From assembly GCA_018267475.1 (NCBI GenBank), contig JAFDYI010000025.1, positions 1-64,000 on the forward strand: 64,000 bases of DNA, in the 5' to 3' direction. Below the pieces are notes generated by a model. It was not told the DNA's origin. It saw only the letters and a program-made list of their open reading frames with translations, and did not search any database. The DNA comes from Bacteroidota bacterium (lineage in GTDB: Bacteria; Bacteroidota; Bacteroidia; B-17B0; Aurantibacillaceae). This document shows, in pieces, positions 45,769-54,185 of this stretch (position 1 is its first letter; every line of letters begins with the position of its first letter). The translations under genes and the position numbers were made by a program.

Positions 45769-45786
45769 TTATGACTGTAATCATAA
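45769..45786 (-). promoter_or_regulatory. Crp/Fnr-type activator site of the nos operon
   Basis: Perfect dyad TTATGA-N6-TCATAA (core TGA-N6-TCA as in Fnr, Dnr and HcpR sites). Its centre (45777.5) is about 42 bp from the predicted transcription start, the class II activation position. The regulator is not in the window. Confidence 0.7.
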
Positions 45787-45905
45787 TAAAAATAGTATCT
45801 TATATAGATAAAATACCGCTTTATTTCCATAAAAAAACCATAATAAACAAAAAGTGTATTTTTATCCAATAAAATTTTGGAAGGTACTATCGCTTAAAAC
45901 AAGAT

Positions 45906-46970
45906 ATGCAGATTGTAAAAAACATATTTTTTAGTGTATTGATTTGTAGCTTTTTTATTTTCTTTTTTTATGATGCGTTTCATTACAAAAGCAACATCGA
46001 CGACACATTTAATGCCCATACTCTTGAACGGCTTTCGCCCATACCGGCTGCCCAGCTTTTTTTAAAAGAAATAAACGGGCGTTGGTTCAGTCATTTTATT
46101 ACGGCATATACATTTAGTCTTTTAAAAAGCAATTACACCGCGTACGCACTATATGTAACGTTTATGCTGCTTTTATTTCTTTTTTCTATTTATTTTTTAC
46201 ACAAAAAGTATTCTTTTTTTTACAACAATCAAGCACCCTCTTCGCTATCATCTTGCGGCTTTTCGCTTATGTTTACAAGTACTTTGTATTTTTTGCTATT
46301 TGATGGGCGGCAAGAGATATGGGCTTGGGTAAGCTCTGTAAACAACCATTTATTAAGCGTTATTTTAGGTGTTTTTTTAATTTCTTTTTTATTAAGCAAA
46401 AACAGCACGCGGCACACCATTATCATTTGTGTATTATCCTTAGCACTTGGCGGGCTAAACGAAGTAAATGCTATATGCAGCGCATTGCTGGTATCCATTT
46501 GTTTTTTTTATTCAAAATACATTTTGCTAAAAAAAACTTCTATAAAAAATATAATAGGTGCTTTTTTTTTTATTTCACTTTCATTAACTATAAATGTTTT
46601 ATCAGGTGGGTATGCTTCTAGAATGAACACCCTCCCTCCTTTTGCTTTATTGCAAGCACTTAAAAACACAGTACATTCTTTTGCCTTTCCTATATTGCAA
46701 TACCAACTGATTCCGGTTCGCTTGGTAGTCCTATTTTTGTTTTTATTATTTTTAGATGTCCGTATTGTTTTTACAAAAAAAAGGAACCCCTCTTTTTTAA
46801 CATTAGGAGCAGGGCTTGTTTTTATTTGTGTTCTTTCTTTTTTTATGCACAGTTATATTTTAAGTGATGTAGTCCCCCCGCGTGGAGAGGTATGGGTATA
46901 TGCGCTTATGTTGTTTGCGGTATTTGCCTATGTAAATCATCAAAAAAGTACGCTCAATATAAAAAAATAA
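45906..46970 (+). CDS. Polytopic membrane protein, DUF6056/GT-C-like
   Basis: A 354-residue protein with eight or nine hydrophobic helices. After helix 1 comes an outer loop with DDTFNAHTLERLSPIPA and NGRWFSHF; acidic residues after the first helix are typical of GT-C glycosyltransferase-like and DUF6056 proteins. It is smaller than usual GT-C enzymes, so activity is uncertain. Divergent from the nos operon with a 180-bp intergenic region, and 28 bp before mfd. Confidence 0.65.
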   Translation: MQIVKNIFFSVLICSFFIFFFYDAFHYKSNIDDTFNAHTLERLSPIPAAQLFLKEINGRWFSHFITAYTFSLLKSNYTAYALYVTFMLLLFLFSIYFLHKKYSFFYNNQAPSSLSSCGFSLMFTSTLYFLLFDGRQEIWAWVSSVNNHLLSVILGVFLISFLLSKNSTRHTIIICVLSLALGGLNEVNAICSALLVSICFFYSKYILLKKTSIKNIIGAFFFISLSLTINVLSGGYASRMNTLPPFALLQALKNTVHSFAFPILQYQLIPVRLVVLFLFLLFLDVRIVFTKKRNPSFLTLGAGLVFICVLSFFMHSYILSDVVPPRGEVWVYALMLFAVFAYVNHQKSTLNIKK

Positions 46971-46998
46971 TGCCGACTTTTGCGCGCTAATTAAAAAT

Positions 46999-49900
46999 AT
47001 GAACGCCGCTGTTACTTTATCTTTTAATTCTTTTTTTGAGAAAACGAATACAAAAAAACCGTTATCTGTAAAAGGATTGTGCGGCTCGGCATGGAGTTTT
47101 TTATATGCTCAAAGCTTTGCTTCTTTAAATAAGAATATAGTCATTGTTTGCTCCCAAGCCGAAGATGCCTTGTATATTTTGAACGATCTGCAAGCTATTC
47201 AAAACAAAAAGGTAGTATACCTACCTTATAGTTATGCTCATGCATACGATTTTGAAAAAACACAAACCGCTTCACAACAGCAGCGTATTGAGACTTTAGA
47301 AAAAATGACCTCTACTAATAATCCTGTATTGGTGGTTACATACGTAGAAGCCCTTTTTGAAAAAATACCTCAAAAAAACACCCTGTATGAAAACACGTTT
47401 AAAATTGCAGTAAAAGAAAAATTATCTATTCCCTTTCTTGAAGAGTTTTTGTTTTCATATCACTTTCAACGTGTTGATTTTGTAGCAAACCCCGGACAAT
47501 TTGCTATACGGGGCGGTATTATTGATGTTTATTCGTTCTCTGCAAATATGCCCTATCGCATGGAATTATTTGGCGATGAGGTAGAGTCTATCCGTTGTTT
47601 CGATCCGGTTTCTCAGCTATCGGTTGCGCGTTATGATACCATACACATTACTCCTAATATAAACAACGATGCTTTTTCTTCTAAAAAAATGTGCTTTTTA
47701 GACACCATAGAAGACGCCCTTGTTTTTTGCTCTAACACAAAATATCTATTAGAAAAAACGGATCAACTCTTTGAAAAAGCAAATGAGGCTTACCAAAAGT
47801 TAGTAGAAAAAATTTCGTTAAACCCGGCCTCTTTATTTTGTAATGCAGAGGAACTTACGCAAGCAATAAAAAAACAACAATTGATAGAAACAGGCCCCAC
47901 ACCTATATTTGCTGACGATGTGGTACTGTTTAACCAACAACCGCAACCTTCTTTTCATAAAAACTTTGACTTGCTGTTTAAACACTTACTAGAAAACAAA
48001 CAACAAGGAATCAAAAACCTTTTATTTACCGACACCGAAAAACAAGCCGAGCGCTTACGACAAATTTTAAGCGACGTTTCTAAAACCAACCGCGTAGTAG
48101 AAAACCTTTTTGAAACAGTACACTTAGGCATACACGAAGGTTTTATAGATTATCAAAACAAAATAGCATGCTACACCGATCACCAAATTTTTGAACGATA
48201 CCATAAATATAAATCACCCCAATCGTTTCAAAAAACAAACGAAGCCCTTACCCTAAAAGACATACAAAACTTAAATCCGGGAGATTATATTGTACATATA
48301 GACCATGGCATCGGGCGTTTTGCCGGTTTAGAAAAAATACGTGTAGGCGATAAAATACAAGAAGCTATCAAATTAGTTTATAAAGATAACGATTCGGTAT
48401 ATGTAAGCATCACCTCGCTGCGCCGCATTGCCAAATATACTGGAAAAGAAGGGCAAGTACCGCGTATAGATAAGTTGGGCTCTGCCCATTGGCAAACATT
48501 AAAACAAAAAACAAAAACAAAAGTTAAACAAGTTGCTTTTGATTTAATAAAACTATACGCTCAGCGCAAGGCTGCTAAGGGATACGCCTTTGCGCCCGAC
48601 ACCTATTTACAACACGAGTTAGAGGCTTCTTTTATTTATGAAGATACCCCCGACCAAGAAAAAGCGACCGCCGATGTAAAAAAAGATATGCAAAAACCAT
48701 ATCCTATGGATAGGTTGGTGTGTGGCGATGTGGGCTTTGGAAAAACAGAAGTAGCTATTCGTGCTGCCTTTAAGGCTGCCTGCGATGGCAAACAAAGCGC
48801 TGTGCTAGTGCCTACTACTATTTTAGCTTTACAGCATTACAAAACATTTTCAGAGCGATTTAACGAATTGCCCTGCAAGGTTGATTTTATAAACCGATTT
48901 AAAACAACAAAAGAGCAAAAAGAAACCTTACAAAAATTAGCCGAAGGAAAAATTGACATCATAGTAGGTACACATAAGCTGCTAAGCAATCAAATAAAAT
49001 TTAAAGACCTAGGCCTGCTGATTATTGATGAAGAACAAAAATTTGGCGTAGGCTCAAAAGACAAACTAAAACTACTAAAACAAAATGTAGATACGCTTAC
49101 CCTTACAGCCACCCCTATACCCCGCACCTTGCAGTTTTCATTAATGGGTGCCCGCGATTTATCTATCATTGCTACACCACCTCCCAATCGGCACCCGGTG
49201 CAAACAGAGCTGCACCCTTTTAATGAAGAATTGGTGCGCGATGCCCTTCGTTTTGAAATAGAACGAGGCGGACAAGCCTTTTTTATTCATAACAAAGTGC
49301 AAAGCATTAAAGAAGTGGCAGGCATTATACAACGTTTGCTACCCGAAGCTAAAGTAGCCGTGGGGCACGGACAAATGAAAGGCGATGAATTAGAAAACAT
49401 CATGCTCGATTTTATAGAAGGGAAAACAGATATACTGGTAGCTACTACGATTGTAGAGTCGGGCTTGGATATTTCCAATGCAAACACCATCATCATTAAT
49501 GAAGCTCAAAATTTTGGGTTAAGCGATTTACATCAAATGCGCGGACGTGTAGGGCGCTCCAATAAAAAAGCTTTTTGTTACTTATTAGTACCCTCGTTAC
49601 TTATACTTACTGCTGACGCTAAAAAAAGGCTAAAGGCTATTACTGAATTTACCGATTTGGGAAGCGGCTTTCAAATAGCCATGCGCGATTTGGATATACG
49701 CGGTGCCGGCGATATGTTGGGAGGCGAACAAAGCGGTTTTATCAACGATATGGGCTTTGATACCTATATGAAGATTTTAAATGAGGCCGTGGAAGAATTG
49801 AAAGAAGAGAGCTGGTACCAGGAGCAAAATAAAGAGCATACGCTATTGGATAGCGAAGCAAAAACCACTTTTTCAAAGGTATTTGTAAAAGAAACGGTAT

Positions 49901-50355
49901 TAGAAACAGATTTTGAATTACTCATTCCGGATACGTATATTGAAAACATTACCGAACGATTAAATACCTATAAAACACTTGATGAGGTACAAACCGAAGA
50001 AGAGCTACAAGAAGTACAAAACCAACTACAAGACCGATTTGGCGTGCTGCCCCAACAAGTGCTGCATTTGCTCGAAGCTATGCGTATGAGAAAGCGCGCT
50101 ATGCATTTAGGTTTTGAAAAAGTAGTGTTAAAAAACGGAAAAATGTTGGCGTATTTTATTAGCAATTCTAATAGCGAGTATTACAACTCTGATGCTTTTA
50201 AAAGCATTTTATTATACGCACAAAAAAATCCCAATCAATGTTTATTAAAAGAACAGGGTACTCGTTTTTATATTAACATACAGCAGATAAATTCGGTTGC
50301 CGACGTAATGCACGTTTTTTCAAGTATTGAAAAACTGATGCAGCAAAAAGCGTAA
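46999..50355 (+). CDS. mfd: Transcription-repair coupling factor
   Basis: A 1118-residue ATPase that releases RNA polymerase stalled at DNA damage and recruits UvrA. UvrB-like N-terminal region (GGIIDVYSFSANMPYRMELFG about 171-191), RNA-polymerase-interacting domain (LNPGDYIVHIDHGIGRFAGL about 422-441), Walker A GDVGFGKTE (about 576), DEEQ box (about 679), motif VI QMRGRVGRS (about 848) and the TRCF C-terminal domain (about 985-1085). Confidence 0.97.
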   Translation: MNAAVTLSFNSFFEKTNTKKPLSVKGLCGSAWSFLYAQSFASLNKNIVIVCSQAEDALYILNDLQAIQNKKVVYLPYSYAHAYDFEKTQTASQQQRIETLEKMTSTNNPVLVVTYVEALFEKIPQKNTLYENTFKIAVKEKLSIPFLEEFLFSYHFQRVDFVANPGQFAIRGGIIDVYSFSANMPYRMELFGDEVESIRCFDPVSQLSVARYDTIHITPNINNDAFSSKKMCFLDTIEDALVFCSNTKYLLEKTDQLFEKANEAYQKLVEKISLNPASLFCNAEELTQAIKKQQLIETGPTPIFADDVVLFNQQPQPSFHKNFDLLFKHLLENKQQGIKNLLFTDTEKQAERLRQILSDVSKTNRVVENLFETVHLGIHEGFIDYQNKIACYTDHQIFERYHKYKSPQSFQKTNEALTLKDIQNLNPGDYIVHIDHGIGRFAGLEKIRVGDKIQEAIKLVYKDNDSVYVSITSLRRIAKYTGKEGQVPRIDKLGSAHWQTLKQKTKTKVKQVAFDLIKLYAQRKAAKGYAFAPDTYLQHELEASFIYEDTPDQEKATADVKKDMQKPYPMDRLVCGDVGFGKTEVAIRAAFKAACDGKQSAVLVPTTILALQHYKTFSERFNELPCKVDFINRFKTTKEQKETLQKLAEGKIDIIVGTHKLLSNQIKFKDLGLLIIDEEQKFGVGSKDKLKLLKQNVDTLTLTATPIPRTLQFSLMGARDLSIIATPPPNRHPVQTELHPFNEELVRDALRFEIERGGQAFFIHNKVQSIKEVAGIIQRLLPEAKVAVGHGQMKGDELENIMLDFIEGKTDILVATTIVESGLDISNANTIIINEAQNFGLSDLHQMRGRVGRSNKKAFCYLLVPSLLILTADAKKRLKAITEFTDLGSGFQIAMRDLDIRGAGDMLGGEQSGFINDMGFDTYMKILNEAVEELKEESWYQEQNKEHTLLDSEAKTTFSKVFVKETVLETDFELLIPDTYIENITERLNTYKTLDEVQTEEELQEVQNQLQDRFGVLPQQVLHLLEAMRMRKRAMHLGFEKVVLKNGKMLAYFISNSNSEYYNSDAFKSILLYAQKNPNQCLLKEQGTRFYINIQQINSVADVMHVFSSIEKLMQQKA

Positions 50356-50362
50356 TGTTTTT

Positions 50363-50905
50363 TTAATCGTTTTCTGTCATTAGCTGTTTAGCGTGCTCTT
50401 TGGTATCTACTTCAGAAATAACACGTATTATTTTTTTATTTTTTATAACAAAGGTGGTACGCAACACTCCTTCAAACACACGTCCCATAAACATTTTTTT
50501 ACCCCACACGTCGTAGTCTTTTATTATCTTTAAATCAACATCGGGCAATAAAGAAAAAGGCAAATCAAATTTTTTACTGAATTTTTGATGCGACTTTTCA
50601 CTGTCTTTACTTACGCCTACCACAGCATACTCTTTCTTGGTTAAATAATGGTATTCATCGCGTAAACTGCAAGCCTGTGCTGTGCAGCCGGGTGTATCGT
50701 CTTTAGGGTAGAAATACAACACCAGCGTTTTTTTAGTAAAATCATGCAAAGAAACCATTTTTCCGTTTTGGTCTATCCCTTCAAAAAAAGGAGCAAGGTC
50801 GCCTTCTTTTAGTTTAGTTTGATGTTTTACAAAAGTGGTTTTTTTTGCATTTAATTTTTCAGATGTTTTTATTACTTTTTCAATAATCTTTTTTTTAATT
50901 GTCAT
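50363..50905 (-). CDS. bcp: Thioredoxin-dependent peroxiredoxin, Bcp/PrxQ type
   Basis: A 180-residue peroxidase detoxifying hydrogen and organic peroxides. The active site DTPGCTAQACSLRDE (about 72-86) has peroxidatic and resolving cysteines five residues apart, the alpha-2 PrxQ class. A 30-residue basic N-terminal extension (KKKIIEKVIKTSEKLNAKK) precedes the usual LKEGDLAPFF start; a shorter start is not seen. One base downstream of the secreted subtilase. Confidence 0.95.
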   Translation of the reverse strand: MTIKKKIIEKVIKTSEKLNAKKTTFVKHQTKLKEGDLAPFFEGIDQNGKMVSLHDFTKKTLVLYFYPKDDTPGCTAQACSLRDEYHYLTKKEYAVVGVSKDSEKSHQKFSKKFDLPFSLLPDVDLKIIKDYDVWGKKMFMGRVFEGVLRTTFVIKNKKIIRVISEVDTKEHAKQLMTEND

Positions 50906-50906
50906 A

Positions 50907-53021
50907 TTAGTTTTTTATAAATTTTCCTTCGGCAAAAGCTGTGTTTTCTTTTGTTATTTTATATAGATAGAGCCCATTTGATAACGACTGAATCGGAAGC
51001 ACGTAGGTTGTTCCGTTGCAATGACTGCGCAATACTTCTTGCCCTAGTAAAGAATAGATGGTAATATCAGCGTTTGTTTCTTCATTAAACAAAAATTGAA
51101 TTTGTTGTTGCGCCGGATTGGGATATAGTATTACTTTTTCATTGTGCAAAAGAGGCATGCCACTTGTCATGCTACAAGTTAAAGCACCAAAGCCATTCAG
51201 CTTTCCGTAGCCCCAGTTATTGTTAGGTAAAGCGCTTCCGGTATAATAATCTTGTTTGGCGCAAGAGGTAATGGCTTGTATAATTTGTGTGCTGGTAGCA
51301 GTAGGGTATTTTTGTAAGTACAACAGAGCCACACCTGATGCAGCCGGAGCTGCGGAAGAAGTTCCGTTAAAAATCATATACATCGTATCTTGCGAGATGA
51401 TGCCGGCATGAGGATAGTTTACCGCATTCCAATGGCATAAATAAATGTTAGCCGCCGCCATGATGTTATCTCCTGTAGCAGCAATATCGGGTTTTATGCG
51501 GCCATCGCGCGTAGGACCTGCGCTTGAAGAAAGCGAAAGGGTATCGTAAGGGCCCGCCTGTGGAGAATACACGCCTCCTAAAGAGGTAAAACCCCTGCGC
51601 TCATTGTAGTTGGCCACTGTAAGTACGTTTTTACTGCATTGATAGCTGGTGCAAATAGTTTGTTGAATGTCTGTATTTTTGTAGTAGGTCATTCGCGGAA
51701 GTGCTGCAAGCCCTGTAGGTAGTGCGTTTTGAGGCACGTATTCAAAATCCCAAGCATCAAAAAAGCCAGCGCCTGTAGTTTCCAAAGTCCAAAAATAACC
51801 GATAGAATCGGGGTTGATGGTAATATCTAATTCGTAGGTACCGTTGTTGATAGAAGCACTTGTTTGAATGCGGCCAATACGCTTTCCGTTATGTATAATG
51901 GAATCGTTTTTTACAGTGTTTAAGCAAGATAAAACCGTTCGAAAGCCGATGTTGCCTTTATATTGAAAATGAGTAGAATCATATACGCCTATCGTATAAT
52001 ACGCATGGTTAAAATTATTTGTATCGGCAAATAAACCGTAGCCAAAAGCGCCGGAGGTAGTACTTCTCATACAAGTAAAATTGGTATCAGCCGTAAGGTG
52101 GTATTGCAAGTGGAAGGCGGTATTTCCTTCGTTTCCTGCTGCGGCTACCAAACACCTACCCGGAATGTTGGCCATCATGCTATCCATAGCTACCGCTTGC
52201 AAATCTTTCCCATCGTGCGAGCCGTAATAATCACCTAAGCTAAGATTAATAACAAAGGGTTTGTTTAGAGGAATCATTTTTTCTAATAAATAATGCATGG
52301 CATCTAAAATTACAGGGCCGTTGCTGCTAAAGTTAACCGCCACGCACATAATGCTTGATTGGGTAGCAATGCCTTTGTAGATGGGGTTGTGGTTACCATT
52401 GCCTACCGCTACGCCCGCCACACGAGAGCCGTGCCCAAAGGCATACATATCTTTGTGTGTGCACAAGCCGCTGTCTATTTCTTGATTGTTCCACTGTTGG
52501 CCATAGTTAAAAGGCTGGGGCGTATTGGTGGCTGTAGCTTTTGTTTGATCCCATAACCACAAAATACGGGTTTTCCCGGTACTGTCTTTAAAATCGGGGT
52601 GCGTATAATCAATACCCGTATCTATTAAACCAAAAATAGTACCCGAGCCATCGTAGGCCTGTGGTAAGGGCGCAGCGCCATTGTGTACTTTTAGTACATT
52701 ATTTTTAATGATAGAGGTATCATCTAGCGGCCGTATTTTGTTTTCATAATACTCGATGCGTTTTATGTTGGGCTGGGCGGCTAAACTCCGAATGGCTTGC
52801 TCATTAAGTACTACCGAACATATAGTGCCATAAGCATATTTAAAAATGCCTCCGTTTTTTTTCACACAAGATTTTATTGCTGCCACGTTTCCCTGAACTA
52901 AAACGGCATATTCTTTTTGTTGGTTTTGATGTAGCGCCTTGATGAGAGCCGTATTCATCTGTGCATACGATGAATAAAAAAAGAACCATAATAAAAGAGA
53001 AATAAAAAAGCGTTTAATCAT
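50907..53021 (-). CDS. Subtilisin-like serine protease (S8), T9SS type A sorting
   Basis: A 704-residue secreted protease. Signal peptide (KRFFISLLLWFFFYSSYAQ), inhibitor-like propeptide (about 25-95), catalytic D134 (LIDTGIDYTHPDF), H197 (GHGSRVAG), oxyanion Asn in AAAGNEGN, catalytic Ser in NGTSSAAPAASG (about 570), an inserted domain of about 150 residues between the Asn and Ser blocks, and a type A sorting domain (LYPNPAQQQIQF to FIKN, about 630-704). Separate paralogue of the protease at 34.6 kb. Confidence 0.93.
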   Translation of the reverse strand: MIKRFFISLLLWFFFYSSYAQMNTALIKALHQNQQKEYAVLVQGNVAAIKSCVKKNGGIFKYAYGTICSVVLNEQAIRSLAAQPNIKRIEYYENKIRPLDDTSIIKNNVLKVHNGAAPLPQAYDGSGTIFGLIDTGIDYTHPDFKDSTGKTRILWLWDQTKATATNTPQPFNYGQQWNNQEIDSGLCTHKDMYAFGHGSRVAGVAVGNGNHNPIYKGIATQSSIMCVAVNFSSNGPVILDAMHYLLEKMIPLNKPFVINLSLGDYYGSHDGKDLQAVAMDSMMANIPGRCLVAAAGNEGNTAFHLQYHLTADTNFTCMRSTTSGAFGYGLFADTNNFNHAYYTIGVYDSTHFQYKGNIGFRTVLSCLNTVKNDSIIHNGKRIGRIQTSASINNGTYELDITINPDSIGYFWTLETTGAGFFDAWDFEYVPQNALPTGLAALPRMTYYKNTDIQQTICTSYQCSKNVLTVANYNERRGFTSLGGVYSPQAGPYDTLSLSSSAGPTRDGRIKPDIAATGDNIMAAANIYLCHWNAVNYPHAGIISQDTMYMIFNGTSSAAPAASGVALLYLQKYPTATSTQIIQAITSCAKQDYYTGSALPNNNWGYGKLNGFGALTCSMTSGMPLLHNEKVILYPNPAQQQIQFLFNEETNADITIYSLLGQEVLRSHCNGTTYVLPIQSLSNGLYLYKITKENTAFAEGKFIKN

Positions 53022-53066
53022 TCAACTAAATTAGTACTTTTAAGCCAGATTACAAAATAAACAACC

Positions 53067-53420
53067 ATGAATTTTATTGTAAAAATAATTTTATCGGCCA
53101 TCGCAGTTTTAATTACGGCTTGGCTTTTGCCTGGGGTAAGTGTAGAAGGAAACAGCTTTTTTACCGCTTTAATGATAGCCGTTGCTTTAGCTTTTTTAAA
53201 CGCGGTATTAAAACCGATTTTGGTTTTTTTAACAATTCCAATTACCATTTTAACCTTAGGTTTTTTTTATTTAGTTATCAATGCGGGCATTATTTTATTG
53301 GCCGAACATTTAGTAAACGGGTTTCATGTAAGCGGTTTCTTTACTGCTTTACTATTTAGTTTTGTGTTATCTATTACGGCGTCTATATTAGATGCGCTGG
53401 CAGGAATAAAAAACGAATAG
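53067..53420 (+). CDS. 4-TM membrane protein of the phage-holin-superfamily-IV/YvlD group
   Basis: A 117-residue protein with four hydrophobic helices, matching the DUF360/YvlD family (INAGIILLAEHLVNGFHVSG, ALAFLNAVLKPILVFLTIPITI is the conserved core, seen at about 42-63). The name holin is by remote similarity; there are no phage genes nearby, so it is taken as a general envelope protein. A near-match box TACTTTTA at 53035-53042 may be its promoter. Confidence 0.85.
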   Translation: MNFIVKIILSAIAVLITAWLLPGVSVEGNSFFTALMIAVALAFLNAVLKPILVFLTIPITILTLGFFYLVINAGIILLAEHLVNGFHVSGFFTALLFSFVLSITASILDALAGIKNE

Positions 53421-53429
53421 TTTTTCTGT

Positions 53430-54185
53430 TTAGAGGTGATGTTGTTGTCTAAAAATTTCAGACAACACAATAGAGGTAGCTACAGCGGCGTTGAGCGACT
53501 CGGTATTGCTGGTTTTTGCTTGCGGTATGGTAATGCGATGGGTAATACAGGTTTGATTTTCGGGGCTTATGCCATGCGCCTCGCTGCCTATTACCAGTAG
53601 GGTTTTATCTTTAAAATGGTGCGTGTATATATTTTCACCTTGTAAAAAAGTACCCGTTACCTGCTTGGCCTTAGTAAGGTGTAAAACTTCCGGCAAGGTT
53701 TTGTAAAAAATAGATATACGGGCTAAAGAACCCATCGTACTTTGTACTACTTTAGGGTTAAAAGCCTCAGCGCAGGTGTGCGAACAAAAAATTTGTTTCA
53801 ACCCAAACCAATCGGCCATGCGGATAATGGTGCCTAAATTGCCGGGATCGGATATGCCGTCCAAATATAAGAATAAAGGGGCTTGAACATCTATGGTATC
53901 TTCTAAAAAAAGAGGCTGTTTGCATACAGCCAGTACTTGATTAGGCGCCTGCAAAGAGCTAAGGCGAGCCAGCTCCGATGGGCTAACAAGATGCCATTCA
54001 CAATCCACTTTTAATTTATTTTTTTCTATCCACTCTTCAAGCCCATAAATTTCTGTTATTTTTATGGCTGAATGCAAAAACTCATCTATTACCTTAGGCG
54101 TCTCAACCAAAAACAAGCCCAATTCTTTTCTGTATTTTTTTTGGTGCAACAGATTTATATGTTTTATTTGATTTTTGCTAATCAT
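53430..54185 (-). CDS. TrmH/SpoU-family 2'-O-ribose RNA methyltransferase
   Basis: A 251-residue SPOUT methyltransferase with an N-terminal substrate-binding domain (KKYRKELGLFLVETPKVI) and the trefoil knot motifs: motif 1 DPGNLGTIIRMADWFG (about 116-131), motif 2 VIGSEAHGIS (about 200-209), motif 3 IPQAKTSNTESLNAAVA (about 222-238). It methylates rRNA or tRNA; the exact nucleotide is unknown. The ATG at 54185 overlaps the ATG of divergent tamL within CATG. Confidence 0.93.
   Translation of the reverse strand: MISKNQIKHINLLHQKKYRKELGLFLVETPKVIDEFLHSAIKITEIYGLEEWIEKNKLKVDCEWHLVSPSELARLSSLQAPNQVLAVCKQPLFLEDTIDVQAPLFLYLDGISDPGNLGTIIRMADWFGLKQIFCSHTCAEAFNPKVVQSTMGSLARISIFYKTLPEVLHLTKAKQVTGTFLQGENIYTHHFKDKTLLVIGSEAHGISPENQTCITHRITIPQAKTSNTESLNAAVATSIVLSEIFRQQHHL

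Noticed and set aside
53067-53420. Prophage remnant because of a holin-like gene
   Set aside because: The family is a common chromosomal 4-TM protein and no other phage gene is nearby.
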